The position numbers and the translations under genes are program-made. Of a stretch of DNA of 64,000 bases, positions 1-9,136 are shown one piece after another. Source of the DNA: Xanthobacteraceae bacterium. Lineage in GTDB: Bacteria > Pseudomonadota > Alphaproteobacteria > Rhizobiales > Xanthobacteraceae. Each line of letters begins with the position of its first letter. Position 1 is the first letter of the stretch. The stretch covers positions 310,001 to 374,000 of the forward strand of contig JARLIY010000132.1 in NCBI GenBank assembly GCA_031291475.1, given 5' to 3'. Below the pieces are notes generated by a model. The model had not been told where the DNA came from. It was given only the letters and a program-made list of their open reading frames with translations, and searched no databases.

Positions 1-2
1 TT

Positions 3-182
3 CTCGATCTTTATCTTGACGCCGTAGGCGACGCCGCGACCGCAAGCGTTGGCGCCTACCAGATCGAAGGACCGGGCATCCAGCTTTTCGAACGGGTAGA
101 TGGCGACTACTTCACCATCCTTGGGCTGCCGCTCATGCCGGTGCTTGATTTTCTGCGCAGGCACGGATGCTTACTCACATGA
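3..182 (+). CDS. maf: Maf-family nucleotide pyrophosphatase, C-terminal fragment
   Basis: The window opens inside a plus-strand frame that ends with TGA at 180-182. The readable tail of about 59 residues contains [20 protein letters not shown] and FTILGLPL, which match the C-terminus of Maf/YhdE nucleoside triphosphate pyrophosphatases. These cytosolic house-cleaning enzymes hydrolyse non-canonical or canonical NTPs to the monophosphate. Its stop overlaps the ATG of coaE in an ATGA arrangement, so the two genes are probably co-transcribed. In related Rhizobiales I recall aroE between maf and coaE; it is not here. The start lies outside the window. This frame is too short to appear in the ORF track. 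Confidence 0.85.
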   Translation, partial: LDLYLDAVGDAATASVGAYQIEGPGIQLFERVDGDYFTILGLPLMPVLDFLRRHGCLLT

Positions 183-814
183 GCGCGCAACGTCCCTTCG
201 TCCTTTGCCTGACCGGCTCGCTCGGCATGGGCAAATCGCGGACCGCGAAGTTCTTCGCCGAGGAAGGCGTGCCGGTGCACGATTCGGATGCGGTCGTGCA
301 CGCGCTTTACGAGAGCGAAGCCGCGCCGCTCATCGAGCGGGCGTTTCCCGGAACGACCGCCGGCGGCAAGGTCGACCGCAACAAGCTTGCCGCCACGGTG
401 GTCGGCGACCCCGCCGCGCTCGGGCGGCTTGAAGCGATCGTGCATCCGCTGGTCGCCACCGCGCGGGAGAAGTTCCTCGCCGAAGCGCAAGCCCGCGGCG
501 CGCCCGTTGTTGTGCTCGATGTGCCGCTGTTGTTCGAAACGGGCGCAGAGCGCGGCTGCGACGCCGTCGTCGTGGTCTCAGCGCCGCCCGAGGTGCAACG
601 GCGGCGGGCGTTCGAGAGGCCGGGCATGACCGAGGAGAAGTTCGCCGCGCTCGTCGCCAAGCAGGTGCCGGACGCGGAAAAGCGCCGGCAGGCGGACTTT
701 ATCGTGGACAGTTCGCAATCATTCGAACATGCCCACGCCCAGGTGCGCGACATCCTGCGGGGTGTGGCTAAAATACGGGAAGACGCCGCTGATTCGGACG
801 GCCCGGCGGCTTAG
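179..814 (+). CDS. coaE: Dephospho-CoA kinase
   Basis: CoaE phosphorylates the 3'-hydroxyl of dephospho-CoA with ATP, the last step of coenzyme A synthesis in the cytosol. The N-terminus carries a P-loop, GSLGMGKS, where the family usually has GSIGSGKS. It is followed by a [10 protein letters not shown] segment typical of the CoA-binding side and by [11 protein letters not shown] in the middle. The length of about 211 residues is normal. The track starts 12 nt upstream at 167 (MLTH). I prefer the ATG at 179 because it overlaps the maf stop codon as ATGA and puts the P-loop at the usual distance from the N-terminus. It lies 24 nt before dnaQ on the same strand, a common Rhizobiales arrangement. 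The short C-terminal tail is unremarkable. Confidence 0.92.
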   Translation: MSAQRPFVLCLTGSLGMGKSRTAKFFAEEGVPVHDSDAVVHALYESEAAPLIERAFPGTTAGGKVDRNKLAATVVGDPAALGRLEAIVHPLVATAREKFLAEAQARGAPVVVLDVPLLFETGAERGCDAVVVVSAPPEVQRRRAFERPGMTEEKFAALVAKQVPDAEKRRQADFIVDSSQSFEHAHAQVRDILRGVAKIREDAADSDGPAA

Positions 815-838
815 AGCTGCGGACAGCATGGGAGAGCG

Positions 839-1534
839 ATGCGCGAGATAGCGCTCGATACCGAGACCACGGGTCTCGATCCGCTGGACGGTCATCGCCT
901 GGTCGAGATCGGCGGTATCGAGCTGGTCAATCGCATTCCCTCTGGCCAGAGCTTCCACCGCTACTTCAATCCCCGGCGCAGTATGCCGGCGGAGGCGTTC
1001 GCGGTTCACGGCCTCAGCGAGGAATTCCTCAAAGACAAAATGTTTTTCGAGGAAGTGGCGGACGAGTTGCTCGCCTTTCTCGGCGATGCACCTTTGGTCA
1101 TCCACAATGCCGCCTTCGACCTCGGCTTTCTCAATGCCGAGCTCGACCGCGCGGGCCGGCCGCCGATCGGGCGGGAGCGCGTGGTCGATACGCTCTTGAT
1201 CGCGCGGCGCAAGCATCCCGGCGGATCGAACCGGCTCGACGATCTTTGCGTGCGCTACGCGATCGACAATTCCCGGCGCACCAAGCATGGCGCGCTGCTG
1301 GATGCCGAACTCCTTGCCGAGGTTTATGTCGAACTGATCGGCGCCCGCCAGGCGCAGCTCGTTCTTTCCCAGTCGGCGATGCCGGACCACTTGCGCGGCG
1401 AGCCTATTATCGTGCGCCAGCGCCCGGTGCCGCTGGTGGCGACGGTCACCGCGGAAGAACGCGCGGCGCATCGGGCGTTCGTCGCCACGCTGGGCGGGAA
1501 CGCCATCTGGAACGATTACGTCAGTTCGGGTTGA
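839..1534 (+). CDS. dnaQ: DNA polymerase III epsilon subunit (3'-5' proofreading exonuclease)
   Basis: This is the proofreading subunit of the replicative polymerase core. The N-terminus [15 protein letters not shown] contains the ExoI DEDD motif (D-x-E), and [12 protein letters not shown] is the ExoII motif. [14 protein letters not shown] supplies the ExoIII H-x4-D, which is the DEDDh type. At 231 residues it matches the usual alphaproteobacterial length. A GGGAGAGCG purine-rich stretch directly precedes the ATG. It follows coaE by 24 nt, probably in one transcript. Its last 14 nt overlap the 3' end of secB, which runs the opposite way, so the two genes converge tail to tail. Nothing in the sequence suggests damage. 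Confidence 0.95.
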   Translation: MREIALDTETTGLDPLDGHRLVEIGGIELVNRIPSGQSFHRYFNPRRSMPAEAFAVHGLSEEFLKDKMFFEEVADELLAFLGDAPLVIHNAAFDLGFLNAELDRAGRPPIGRERVVDTLLIARRKHPGGSNRLDDLCVRYAIDNSRRTKHGALLDAELLAEVYVELIGARQAQLVLSQSAMPDHLRGEPIIVRQRPVPLVATVTAEERAAHRAFVATLGGNAIWNDYVSSG

Positions 1535-2012
1535 TCGCCTGCGGCGGCGCCCCGGCCTGCGCGGCTGCAAGCCGCTGGCGGTAGAGGCTGACAAAATCGA
1601 TCGGCTCGAGCAGCAGCGGGGCGAAGCCGCCGTTGCGCACCGCCGTGGCGACGATCTCGCGCGCGAAGGGAAACAAGAGCCGCGGGCATTCGATCAGCAT
1701 GATCGGCTGCAGGCTTTCGGGCGGTATGTTCTGGATGCGGAAGGCGCCGGCGAAGACCAGCTCGAAACTGAACAGCATCATGCCCTTGGCTTCGGCTTTG
1801 CCTTCCAGTCGCAAAGTCACCTCGTAATCGTTGCCGCTAATGGGAGCGGCATCGACATTGACCTGGATGTTGATGCTCGGCTGCTGGCCGGTCGGCGTCA
1901 TCGAACGGGGCGCGTTCGGATTTTCGAATGAAAAATCCTTCACGTATTGCGCAAGCACGCCGATTTGCGGCACCTCCGTCTGCGGGAGAGGACCGCCATT
2001 TGTCGTCGACAT
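1521..2012 (-). CDS. secB: Protein-export chaperone SecB
   Basis: SecB is the tetrameric cytosolic chaperone that holds preproteins unfolded and hands them to SecA. The 163-residue product contains [16 protein letters not shown] near the N-terminus, [14 protein letters not shown], and the conserved [12 protein letters not shown] segment toward the C-terminus, followed by [16 protein letters not shown]. These are diagnostic of the family. A GGAG motif lies about 7 nt upstream of the ATG on the minus strand. It converges with dnaQ, overlapping it by 14 nt, and is divergent from the Tim44-like gene across a 360-nt spacer. Length and motifs are normal. Confidence 0.95.
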   Translation of the reverse strand: MSTTNGGPLPQTEVPQIGVLAQYVKDFSFENPNAPRSMTPTGQQPSINIQVNVDAAPISGNDYEVTLRLEGKAEAKGMMLFSFELVFAGAFRIQNIPPESLQPIMLIECPRLLFPFAREIVATAVRNGGFAPLLLEPIDFVSLYRQRLAAAQAGAPPQAINPN

Positions 2013-2372
2013 ACGCGTCTCCAGCCCGGCCTGACTAACAAAGGCTGGCTAACACAGGGAAAGCGGGTGAACAATGCCGCTAGCCCCGAGCCGGCGGCGT
2101 CCGCAATCCTCGGCGTCCCGCCCATGTGCGGATGCTGGCCGCCTCGGTTGGCGCAGATTCGACACAAACGGGAACGGTTTCTGCGGTTACAAGGTTGGCG
2201 CGATGGCGGCGATCGTTTAAACTCGATTATGGGCACGCTTTCCGGATAGCGGCCACTGGTTGGTTCCCCGTAGATGCCTACATAGAGCGGGGACCGGGCG
2301 CCACCGCGGTCTCTGCTTGAACCGCAATCGGGATGTGCCGTCCCGTCCTTCGCGACGCCGAGAGAACTGAAC
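2013..2372. other. Divergent intergenic region between secB and the Tim44-like gene
   Basis: These 360 nt separate two divergently transcribed genes and should hold both promoters. I see no convincing conserved ORF: the track ORFs crossing it are compositionally odd and run into neighbours. In some relatives I recall an fxsA gene near here, but no FxsA-like membrane protein is readable. No strong palindrome or terminator stands out. Confidence 0.5.
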
Positions 2373-3086
2373 GTGTTCGACATTTACACCATCATCTTCC
2401 TGGCGCTCGCGGTATTCATTTTCCTGCGGCTTCGCAGCGTCTTGGGGCAACGGACCGGCCGCGAGCGGCCGCCTTACGATCCGTATGCCACCCGCGACGC
2501 CGTGCGCAGCCCGGTGACCGACAAGGTCGTGGCCTTGCCACCGCGTCCCGCCGAGCCTGCGACCGTGCGCCCGGTCGAGGTCCCGGCAGCCCCGCCGGCG
2601 GACCGCTGGAAGGACGTTGCCGAGACCGGATCGAGCGTGGCGGCCGGGCTCGACGCCATCGCCGCCGCCGACCCGAGCTTCGACGTCAAGCACTTCATTA
2701 CCGGAGCGCGCGCCGCCTATGAGATGATCGTGACCGCCTTCGCTGAGGGCGATCGCCGCCAGTTACGCAATCTGCTCTCGCGCGAGGTTTTTGACGGCTT
2801 CGATGCCGCGATCGGCGAACGCGAGCGGCGCGGTGAAACCGCAGAGACGCGCTTTGTTTCGATCGACGGCTCGACGATCACCGGCGCCGAGTTGCGCGGC
2901 CGCACCACCCAGATCACCATCCGGTTCGTGTCCAAGCTCATTTCCGCGACGCGCGATCGATCCGGAAACGTCATCGAAGGCAACGCCGACAAGGTCACCG
3001 ACGTGACCGATGTCTGGACATTCGCGCGCGACGTTTCCTCACGCGATCCCAACTGGAAGGTTGTCGCCACCGAAGCCGGGCAGTGA
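2373..3086 (+). CDS. Tim44/TimA-family putative adaptor protein
   Basis: The 237-residue product has one N-terminal hydrophobic segment (about residues 5-20, IYTIIFLALAVFIFLRL). A proline-rich linker (about 55-75) follows, then a soluble C-terminal domain (about 95-237) of the Tim44-like type with FDVKHFITGARAAYEMIVTA. In mitochondria Tim44 links Hsp70 to the import channel. In alphaproteobacteria the homologue is an inner-membrane protein of poorly defined role. Translation starts at GTG 2373. Its TGA overlaps the GTG start of mltA, so it forms a tight operon with mltA and smr. The position beside secB is a recurring Rhizobiales arrangement and hints at envelope or export biology. The family assignment is firm; the function is inferred. 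Confidence 0.82.
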   Translation: MFDIYTIIFLALAVFIFLRLRSVLGQRTGRERPPYDPYATRDAVRSPVTDKVVALPPRPAEPATVRPVEVPAAPPADRWKDVAETGSSVAAGLDAIAAADPSFDVKHFITGARAAYEMIVTAFAEGDRRQLRNLLSREVFDGFDAAIGERERRGETAETRFVSIDGSTITGAELRGRTTQITIRFVSKLISATRDRSGNVIEGNADKVTDVTDVWTFARDVSSRDPNWKVVATEAGQ

Positions 3087-4474
3087 GGCCGATGTCGGCC
3101 GGTGCTCGAGCGTTGCTTGTGTTCGCCGCGCTCGCCGGCCTTGCAGTCGCCGCCGCGGCGACCGCGAAAGCCGCCGAGCCGGAACCGATCGTATTTCCCG
3201 ATACCCAGTATGAGCCGGTCGACTGGGCCGATCTCGACGGCTGGGCGAACGACGATCACGCCACGGCGTTCGCCGCCTTTCTCGAAAGCTGCCGGGCATT
3301 GAACGCAAGCCGCCAGCCCGCCTCGACCGCACAGACGGCGACGATCGCGGACGCGCTTAAGGCGGTCTGCGCGCGTGGTTTCGCTGCTGTCCCGCTCGAG
3401 GAGGACGGCGCGCGCAAGTTCTTCGAGGATAATTTCCGGCCGCTGCACATCAGCAAGCTCGGCGATACTGACGGCTTTCTCACCGGATATTACGAACCGA
3501 TCATCGAGGGCTCGCGCGTGCCGACCGGCGAGTTCACGGCGCCGCTCTATCGCCGGCCGCCGAACCTCGTCGTTTCCGGCAAGCGTAAACTCGGCGTTGC
3601 GTTTCCCTCAAAGGGCGTCAAAGTCGGCCGCCGCGTCGGCCGCCGCAAGATCGTGCCGTATTACGATCGCGGCGAGATCGAGGACGGCGCGCTCGACGGC
3701 TGGCATCTGGAAATCTGCTGGCTGCGCAGCCAGCTCGACGTACTGTTCGCGCAGATCCAGGGCTCGGCGCGTATCAGGCTGGAAGACGGCGCCGTCCTGC
3801 GTGTCAATTACGACGCGCATAACGGCTGGCCCTACACGCCCGTCGGCCGCGTGCTTGCCGAACGCAAGGTCATGCCCAAGGACGAAGTGACGATGCAGCG
3901 CATCCGCGACTGGATGGAAACCAATCCGGACACGGCCAAGGATGTGCGGCGGCAAAACAGATCCTACGTCTTCTTCCACATCACCGACCTGGCGAACCAG
4001 GATGAGGCGGTCGGCGGCGAAGGCGTGCCGCTGGTGCCCGGCCGCTCGATCGCGGTGGACCGTTCGCTGCATGCTTACGGCACGCCGTTCTTCATCGCCG
4101 CCGATCTGCCGATTGCCAACGACAAGGCGGGCACGAAATTCCGCCGGCTGGTTTTTGCCCAGGATACCGGCTCGGCCATCGTCGGACCGGCGCGCGCCGA
4201 TATCTATTTCGGCGCCGGCGCCGAAGCGGCGCGGATCGCCGGCCGCATCCGCAATCCGGGTCAATTCGTGATGCTGCTGCCGCGCGAACTCGATCCGGTG
4301 GAGGCGGGGCGCAACACACCGCTGCCGCCGGAGCGTCCGGGCTTTTTTGCGCAATTCACCGCCGGCAGCATGATCGATCCGACCGCGGAGGATGTGCCGC
4401 TGCCGGAGGCAAGGCCTGCCGCCGAGCCGGAGGCGGCGCCGGCGCCAAAGCCGAAATCGCGGCGAGCACCATGA
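3083..4474 (+). CDS. mltA: Membrane-bound lytic murein transglycosylase A (MltA)
   Basis: MltA cleaves the MurNAc-GlcNAc bond of peptidoglycan with formation of 1,6-anhydro-MurNAc. The protein begins with a signal-peptide-like hydrophobic stretch (about residues 8-30) ending at AKAAEPE. I see no lipobox cysteine, so it may be periplasmic rather than a lipoprotein. The MltA domain follows, with FLTGYYEPIIEGS. The C-terminal 3D domain carries FAQDTGSAIVGPARADIYFG, which holds the conserved aspartates. A proline/alanine-rich tail follows. The GTG start at 3083 overlaps the previous stop; ATG at 3092 is an alternative. Its own stop overlaps the smr start (ATGA), indicating translational coupling. 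Confidence 0.93.
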   Translation: MRPMSAGARALLVFAALAGLAVAAAATAKAAEPEPIVFPDTQYEPVDWADLDGWANDDHATAFAAFLESCRALNASRQPASTAQTATIADALKAVCARGFAAVPLEEDGARKFFEDNFRPLHISKLGDTDGFLTGYYEPIIEGSRVPTGEFTAPLYRRPPNLVVSGKRKLGVAFPSKGVKVGRRVGRRKIVPYYDRGEIEDGALDGWHLEICWLRSQLDVLFAQIQGSARIRLEDGAVLRVNYDAHNGWPYTPVGRVLAERKVMPKDEVTMQRIRDWMETNPDTAKDVRRQNRSYVFFHITDLANQDEAVGGEGVPLVPGRSIAVDRSLHAYGTPFFIAADLPIANDKAGTKFRRLVFAQDTGSAIVGPARADIYFGAGAEAARIAGRIRNPGQFVMLLPRELDPVEAGRNTPLPPERPGFFAQFTAGSMIDPTAEDVPLPEARPAAEPEAAPAPKPKSRRAP

Positions 4475-5028
4475 GCCGGCGGCGTTCTTTGACGGAGGAA
4501 GAGCGCACGCTGTGGCGCGGGGTGGCGCATTCGATCACGCCGTTGCAGCCTTCGCGGCGATCCGCCGCGCCGCCGGCCGGCGAGGATGCCGGCAATCCCG
4601 CCGACGAGGCGCCTCCGCCCGCGCCGCGCTTGCCGGTGCGTCATGAGGTCGCGCCGGCGAACAAAGCCCCGCCGCTCGCAGCGCTCGGGCGGCGGTTCAA
4701 GGGCCGCGTCGCTCGCGGCCGCGAACCGATCGACAGCCGCCTCGACCTGCACGGTTTCACCCAGGGGCAAGCGCATGCGGCATTGCTGCGCTTTCTGCGC
4801 GGCGCGCAAACGGACGGCGCCAAAATCGTGCTGGTCGTCACCGGCAAGGGAAGCACACGCGCGCAACGCGACGCCACGGCCGAGCCCGGCGTGCTCAAGC
4901 GCATGGTGCCGATCTGGCTGGCGCTGCCGGAATTCCGCCCCTTTGTCGTCGGCTTCGAGGACGCGCATCCCGGACATGGCGGGCAGGGCGCCCTTTACGT
5001 CCGCCTGCGCCGCGTGCGCTCGCGTTAA
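4471..5028 (+). CDS. Smr/MutS2-type domain protein
   Basis: The 185-residue protein has a low-complexity, proline/alanine-rich N-terminal half. The C-terminal Smr domain (about residues 88-185) is recognised by IDSRLDLHGFTQGQAHAALL and VVTGKGS. The LDxHG and TGKG signatures are those of the small MutS-related domain, a nuclease-like fold found in stand-alone proteins whose substrates are mostly undefined. The ATG overlaps the mltA stop (ATGA), so it is the last gene of the timA-mltA-smr operon. This gene order is common in Rhizobiales. The precise nucleic-acid substrate cannot be told from sequence. Confidence 0.88.
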   Translation: MSRRRSLTEEERTLWRGVAHSITPLQPSRRSAAPPAGEDAGNPADEAPPPAPRLPVRHEVAPANKAPPLAALGRRFKGRVARGREPIDSRLDLHGFTQGQAHAALLRFLRGAQTDGAKIVLVVTGKGSTRAQRDATAEPGVLKRMVPIWLALPEFRPFVVGFEDAHPGHGGQGALYVRLRRVRSR

Positions 5029-5115
5029 CCAAACTTACTGGAATTCCACGCTCCGGGCACGACACCGTCAAATTCCTCTGCGAAAACGGCGTCCCCGATT
5101 GGAGCGTTGCGAACC

Positions 5116-5262
5116 ATGTCCGAAACCGCCGCCGCCCAGCAGAAATCCGCCACGCGAAACGAAAGCTCGGATCAGCGCATCCTTGCCCAGGTCGATAAGT
5201 GGCTGGCAGTGATCCGCGAAATCAGCGGTGAGCGGGGCACGCAGAGCAATTATCCGCGCTGA
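5116..5262 (+). CDS. Possible 48-aa small protein
   Basis: A short ATG-to-TGA frame encodes 48 residues. It starts MSETAAAQQKSATRNES and ends in an amphipathic stretch with DKWLAVIREISGERG. It is too short for the supplied track. It lies 87 nt after smr on the same strand and just before a REP-like repeat and the convergent hslU. A GGAGCG purine stretch is placed 10-15 nt before the ATG. I do not recognise a family. The composition (polar N-terminus, then a helix with W and basic/acidic pairs) is plausible for a small soluble protein, but chance occurrence cannot be excluded. Confidence 0.4.
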   Translation: MSETAAAQQKSATRNESSDQRILAQVDKWLAVIREISGERGTQSNYPR

Positions 5263-5271
5263 GAGCCGTAT

Positions 5272-5312
5272 CGTCATTGCGAGGAGCCCCAACGGGGCGG
5301 CGAAGCAATCCA
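5272..5312. repeat. REP-like palindromic repeat downstream of hslU
   Basis: The stretch reads cgtcattgcgaggagc, then a GCCCC/GGGGC hairpin core, then cgaagcaatcca. The ends form ATTGC...GCAAT inverted arms and the centre is a tight stem. Similar CGTCATTG...CAATCCA palindromes are common intergenic repeats in this group. It sits 15 nt beyond the hslU stop and could act as its transcription terminator. Confidence 0.65.
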
Positions 5313-5326
5313 ATCCGCTCCAGTCG

Positions 5327-6631
5327 CTACAGAATAAACCGGCTGAGATCGGCGTTTTTGGCGAGATCGCCGACGTGCTTTTCCACGTAATCGGCGTCGA
5401 TCTTGACCGTTTCGCCCGGCCGGTCGGGCGCGGCGAAGGAGACTTCGTCGAGCACGCGCTCCATCACCGTTTGCAGCCGCCGCGCGCCGATATTTTCCAC
5501 GCTCGAATTGACCGCGACCGCCATGTCGGCAACGGCGTCGATGGCATCCTCGGAGAATTCCAGCGTCACGCCTTCGGTGCGCAGCAGCGCGATATATTGC
5601 TTGATCAGCGAAGCTTCGGGCTCGGTCAGGATGCGCCGCATGTCGTCGCGCGTCAGCGGTTTCAGCTCGACGCGGATCGGCAGCCGGCCTTGCAGCTCCG
5701 GCAACAGATCGGAGGGCTTGGAGATGTGGAAGGCGCCCGAGGCGATGAACAGGATGTGATCGGTCTTCACCGGGCCGTGCTTGGTCGCCACTGTCGTGCC
5801 CTCGATCAGCGGCAACAGATCGCGCTGCACGCCCTCGCGCGACACGTCGGCGCCGATACGGCCGTCGCGCGCGCAGATCTTGTCGATCTCGTCGAGAAAG
5901 ACGATGCCGTTATTCTCCACCGCCTTGATGGCTTCCTGCGTCAGTTGTTCGGTATCGAGCAGCTTGTCGGATTCCTCGTTGATCAGGATGCCGTAGGAAT
6001 CGTGCACGCTGACGCGCCGCGTCTTGGTGCGGCCGCCGCCGAGCTTGCCGAAGATGTCGCCGATGGAGATGGCGCCCATTTGCGCGCCGGGCATGCCGGG
6101 AATTTCAAACAGCGGCATGCCGCCCGACGATTGCACCTCGATTTCGATTTCCTTGTCGTTGAGCTCGCCGGCGCGGAGCTTGCGGCGGAACGCCTCTTTG
6201 GTGGACGGGCTGGCGGCTGGTCCGACGAGGGCATCGATGACCCGATTTTCGGCCGCTTGCTGGGCGCGTGCCTCGACGTCCTTGCGCTTTCGCTCGCGGG
6301 TCTGGGCGATGGCGATCTCGACGAGGTCGCGCACGATCTGCTCGACGTCGCGGCCGACATAGCCGACTTCGGTGAATTTCGTCGCTTCCACTTTAAGGAA
6401 CGGCGCGCCGGCAAGTCTGGCGAGACGGCGCGAGATTTCGGTCTTGCCGACGCCGGTCGGGCCGATCATCAGAATGTTCTTCGGCAGGACTTCCTCGCGC
6501 AGCTTTTCGTCGAGCTGGAGCCGGCGCCAGCGGTTGCGCAACGCGATGGCGACCGCGCGCTTGGCATCCGCCTGTCCGACGATGAAGCGGTCGAGCTCGG
6601 AAACGATTTCGCGCGGGGAAAAATCACTCAT
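5327..6631 (-). CDS. hslU: ATP-dependent protease ATPase subunit HslU
   Basis: HslU is the AAA+ unfoldase ring of the HslUV (ClpYQ) protease in the cytosol. The product of 434 residues starts [20 protein letters not shown]. It carries Walker A GPTGVGKT (about residues 57-64), Walker [11 protein letters not shown] (about 240-250) and the I-domain between them. Sensor and C-terminal helices end with the DLSRFIL tail that inserts into HslV. It lies 12 nt after hslV on the minus strand, the usual hslVU operon order. RpoH control is typical for the family, but I could not identify a confident heat-shock promoter upstream of hslV. Length and motifs are normal. Confidence 0.97.
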   Translation of the reverse strand: MSDFSPREIVSELDRFIVGQADAKRAVAIALRNRWRRLQLDEKLREEVLPKNILMIGPTGVGKTEISRRLARLAGAPFLKVEATKFTEVGYVGRDVEQIVRDLVEIAIAQTRERKRKDVEARAQQAAENRVIDALVGPAASPSTKEAFRRKLRAGELNDKEIEIEVQSSGGMPLFEIPGMPGAQMGAISIGDIFGKLGGGRTKTRRVSVHDSYGILINEESDKLLDTEQLTQEAIKAVENNGIVFLDEIDKICARDGRIGADVSREGVQRDLLPLIEGTTVATKHGPVKTDHILFIASGAFHISKPSDLLPELQGRLPIRVELKPLTRDDMRRILTEPEASLIKQYIALLRTEGVTLEFSEDAIDAVADMAVAVNSSVENIGARRLQTVMERVLDEVSFAAPDRPGETVKIDADYVEKHVGDLAKNADLSRFIL

Positions 6632-6643
6632 GAACGACGATCA

Positions 6644-7213
6644 TCACGTCTTTATCGTTTCGACGGTCACGTTGCGGTTGGTGTAGACGCAAATGTCGGC
6701 GGCGATGTCGAGGGAGCGCCGCACGATGGCTTCGGCGTCGAGCGGGCCGTCGGCGAGCGCGCGCGCAGCAGCAAGCGCATAATTGCCGCCCGAGCCGATG
6801 CCGACGATGCCGGCTTCGGGTTCGAGCACGTCGCCGGTGCCGGTGAGCACCAGCGACACCTCCTTGTCGGCGACGATCATCATCGCCTCCAGCCGGCGCA
6901 GGAAGCGGTCGGTGCGCCAATCCTTGGCGAGCTCCACCGAGGCGCGCATGAGCTGGCCGCGATATTGCTCGAGCTTCGATTCCAGCCGCTCGAACAGGGT
7001 GAAGGCGTCGGCGGTGGCGCCGGCAAAGCCGCCGATCACGTCGCCGCCGCCAAGCCGGCGCACCTTGCGCGCATTGGCTTTGACGATGGTCTGGCCGATG
7101 GAAACCTGCCCGTCGCCGCCAATGGCGACCACGCCGCCCTTGCGCACGGTCAGGATGGTGGTGCCGTGCAAGGGGGTTGATGTGCCGGATGCGCCGGTAT
7201 CGGAAGGGGACAT
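6644..7213 (-). CDS. hslV: ATP-dependent protease peptidase subunit HslV
   Basis: HslV is the threonine protease of the HslUV complex, a dodecamer related to proteasome beta subunits. The 189-residue precursor has a 17-residue leader ending in HG, followed by [10 protein letters not shown]. Thr18 would therefore be the N-terminal nucleophile after processing. [12 protein letters not shown] and the [16 protein letters not shown] segment are family hallmarks. The leader is somewhat longer than in enteric HslV, where only the initiator Met is removed, and is serine/threonine rich. It starts the hslVU operon and is divergent from hisB across a 127-nt spacer. A 399-aa track ORF in another frame over this gene is a shadow. 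Confidence 0.96.
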   Translation of the reverse strand: MSPSDTGASGTSTPLHGTTILTVRKGGVVAIGGDGQVSIGQTIVKANARKVRRLGGGDVIGGFAGATADAFTLFERLESKLEQYRGQLMRASVELAKDWRTDRFLRRLEAMMIVADKEVSLVLTGTGDVLEPEAGIVGIGSGGNYALAAARALADGPLDAEAIVRRSLDIAADICVYTNRNVTVETIKT

Positions 7214-7340
7214 GTGCCGGAAAGCCTCGTCTCAGGCATTGATTTAGGAGTTGGCCGCCGGCAATGCAAATGCGCCGCGCGGAAGATTGGCGGAGCGCCC
7301 AAAGCCCTGATAAAAGGCGCTGCGTGCCGCGGAGAACACT

Positions 7341-7934
7341 ATGCGCAAGGCGTTGGTGAAACGGATTACCAAGGAAACCGCCGTCGAGGTTGCGATCAAC
7401 CTTGACGGCGAAGGCCGCGCGTCCGTCGCCACGGGCATCGGTTTTCTCGATCACATGCTCGATCTGTTGGCGCGGCACTCGCGCATCGACATCGACGTCA
7501 AGGCCAAGGGCGACCTGCATATCGACCATCACCACACCACCGAGGATGTGGGGATCGCGCTCGGCCAGGCATTGAAGCAGGCGCTCGGCGACATGAAGGG
7601 CATCACGCGTTATGCCGACGTCCACGTGCCCATGGACGAGGCGCTCACGCGGGTCGCCATCGACATTTCTGGCCGGCCGTTCCTCGTCTTCAAGTCGGAG
7701 TTTGTGCGCGACAAGGTGGGCCCGTTCGACACCGAGCTGGTGCAAGAATGGTTCCAGGCTTTCGCCATCAACGCCGCGGTGACGCTGCACGTCGCGACGC
7801 TTTATGGCACCAACGATCACCATATTGCCGAGTCGTGCTTCAAAGGTTTGGCGCGGGCGTTGCGGAGGGCCGTGGCCATCGATCCGCGCGCCGCGCAGGA
7901 AGTGCCATCGACCAAGGGCACACTCGGCGGCTGA
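7341..7934 (+). CDS. hisB: Imidazoleglycerol-phosphate dehydratase
   Basis: HisB dehydrates imidazole-glycerol phosphate to imidazole-acetol phosphate, the sixth step of histidine synthesis. The 197-residue monofunctional enzyme has [16 protein letters not shown] and [19 protein letters not shown] near the N-terminus. The second metal-binding set, [21 protein letters not shown], is near the C-terminus. No phosphatase domain is fused, unlike in enterics. A GCGGAG ribosome-binding site sits about 7 nt before the ATG. It opens the hisB-DUF2628-hisH-hisA-hisF-hisE-coaA series. Its length is typical. Confidence 0.97.
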   Translation: MRKALVKRITKETAVEVAINLDGEGRASVATGIGFLDHMLDLLARHSRIDIDVKAKGDLHIDHHHTTEDVGIALGQALKQALGDMKGITRYADVHVPMDEALTRVAIDISGRPFLVFKSEFVRDKVGPFDTELVQEWFQAFAINAAVTLHVATLYGTNDHHIAESCFKGLARALRRAVAIDPRAAQEVPSTKGTLGG

Positions 7935-7997
7935 CCGCTTGCTCGCGCCGCGAGTCGGCGCCGCCGCACTGGATTAGAGCCGCACTGGATCAATGCC

Positions 7998-8489
7998 ATG
8001 TCCGTTTACACCGTTCACGAACCGCCGCTGCGTGTCGCGGAAGCCGCGCCCGATCCGGATCGCTTCGTCTTCGTGCGCGATGGATTCTATTTCTGGGCGT
8101 TTTTGCTCACGCCGCTGTGGATGCTGCGGCACCGCCTGTGGCTGGTGCTGCTGATCTATGTCGCCGTCGCCGCCGGCGTCGACGAAGCGATGTATCTCGC
8201 GGGTCTCGGCACGGCCGCCATCGCGCTGGCGGAGTTCCTCATATCGTTGTTGATCGGCCTTGAGGCGGCGACCTTGCGGCGCTTTTCGCTGAAGCGGCGC
8301 GGTTGGCGCAATGTCGGCGTGGTTAGCGGCGAAGACGTCGAAGACGCCGAGCGGCGCTTTTTCGACGCCTGGGTTCGCAGCGCGCCCGGTCAGCGGCCGG
8401 CTGCCGCCGCACCGTCGGCGCCGCCGCCGCGCGTGACGCCGTCGCCCGACATTATCGGCCTGTTTCCCGACCCGGGAGCAAACCGGTGA
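7998..8489 (+). CDS. DUF2628 small membrane protein
   Basis: The 163-residue product has a soluble N-terminus, then [21 protein letters not shown] leading into closely spaced hydrophobic segments (about residues 30-90). A polar, alanine/proline-rich tail follows. The F[11 protein letters not shown] pattern is that of the DUF2628 family of inner-membrane proteins with no known activity. It sits between hisB and hisH, and its TGA overlaps the GTG start of hisH, so it is translationally coupled to the histidine genes. This placement recurs in Rhizobiales, yet there is no obvious biochemical link to histidine synthesis. The family call is reasonably firm; the function is unknown. Confidence 0.8.
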   Translation: MSVYTVHEPPLRVAEAAPDPDRFVFVRDGFYFWAFLLTPLWMLRHRLWLVLLIYVAVAAGVDEAMYLAGLGTAAIALAEFLISLLIGLEAATLRRFSLKRRGWRNVGVVSGEDVEDAERRFFDAWVRSAPGQRPAAAAPSAPPPRVTPSPDIIGLFPDPGANR

Positions 8490-9136
8490 CCGTAGCTATT
8501 GTCGATTATGGGTCGGGCAATTTGCACTCGGCCGCTAAGGCGTTCGAGCGCGCCGCGCAGGATGCGGGCCTCGACCAGCCGATCGTGGTGACGGCCGATC
8601 CGCGCAAAGTCGCAGCCGCCGATCGCGTGGTGCTGCCCGGCGTCGGCGCGTTCGCCGATTGCAAGAGGGGACTGATGGCCGTTGACGGGATGGCGGCAGC
8701 ACTTGAAGAAACGGTGCGGCAAAAAGGCCGACCGTTCTTCGGCATTTGCGTCGGCATGCAGTTGCTCGCCGAGCGCGGGCGCGAATACGAAGTGACGGAG
8801 GGGCTCGGCTGGATCGCCGGCGAGGTCGATCGCATCACGCCGAACGATCCGAGCCTGAAAATCCCGCACATGGGCTGGAACACGCTCAACGTCGCCCGCC
8901 CCCATCAGCTGGTCGAGGGCCTAAACCTCGGCCCGCAGGGTTTGCATGCCTATTTCGTGCATTCCTACGCATTCAACGTGGCGCAGCGCGGCGACCTGTT
9001 GGCGGAGGCCGATTACGGCGGTCCGCTCACGGCGATCGTGGCGCGCGACAATATCGTCGGCACGCAATTCCATCCCGAGAAGAGCCAAAAGCTCGGGCTG
9101 GCGCTGATCGCCAATTTTCTCAAGTGGAAGCCGTGA
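8486..9136 (+). CDS. hisH: Imidazole glycerol phosphate synthase, glutaminase subunit HisH
   Basis: HisH releases ammonia from glutamine and channels it to HisF, which makes imidazole-glycerol phosphate and AICAR. The class I glutaminase triad is visible as [11 protein letters not shown] (nucleophilic Cys) and FHPEKSQ (His and Glu). The N-terminus [13 protein letters not shown] and PGVGAFADC segment are standard. The start is GTG at 8486, overlapping the previous TGA, and the 3' end overlaps the GTG of hisA in the same way. Such tight packing points to a single transcript and coupled translation. At 216 residues it has the family's usual size. Confidence 0.97.
   Translation: MTVAIVDYGSGNLHSAAKAFERAAQDAGLDQPIVVTADPRKVAAADRVVLPGVGAFADCKRGLMAVDGMAAALEETVRQKGRPFFGICVGMQLLAERGREYEVTEGLGWIAGEVDRITPNDPSLKIPHMGWNTLNVARPHQLVEGLNLGPQGLHAYFVHSYAFNVAQRGDLLAEADYGGPLTAIVARDNIVGTQFHPEKSQKLGLALIANFLKWKP

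Noticed and set aside
5228-7180. 650-aa plus-strand ORF
   Set aside because: It is antisense to hslU and hslV, has biased shadow composition and no recognisable domain; the minus-strand genes carry all family motifs.
7214-7340. RpoH promoter in the hslV-hisB spacer
   Set aside because: No CTTG-N17-CYTATnT match could be found on the hslV strand.
6624-7823. 399-aa minus-strand ORF over hslV and hisB
   Set aside because: A different frame of hslV joined to the antisense of hisB; no conserved segment.
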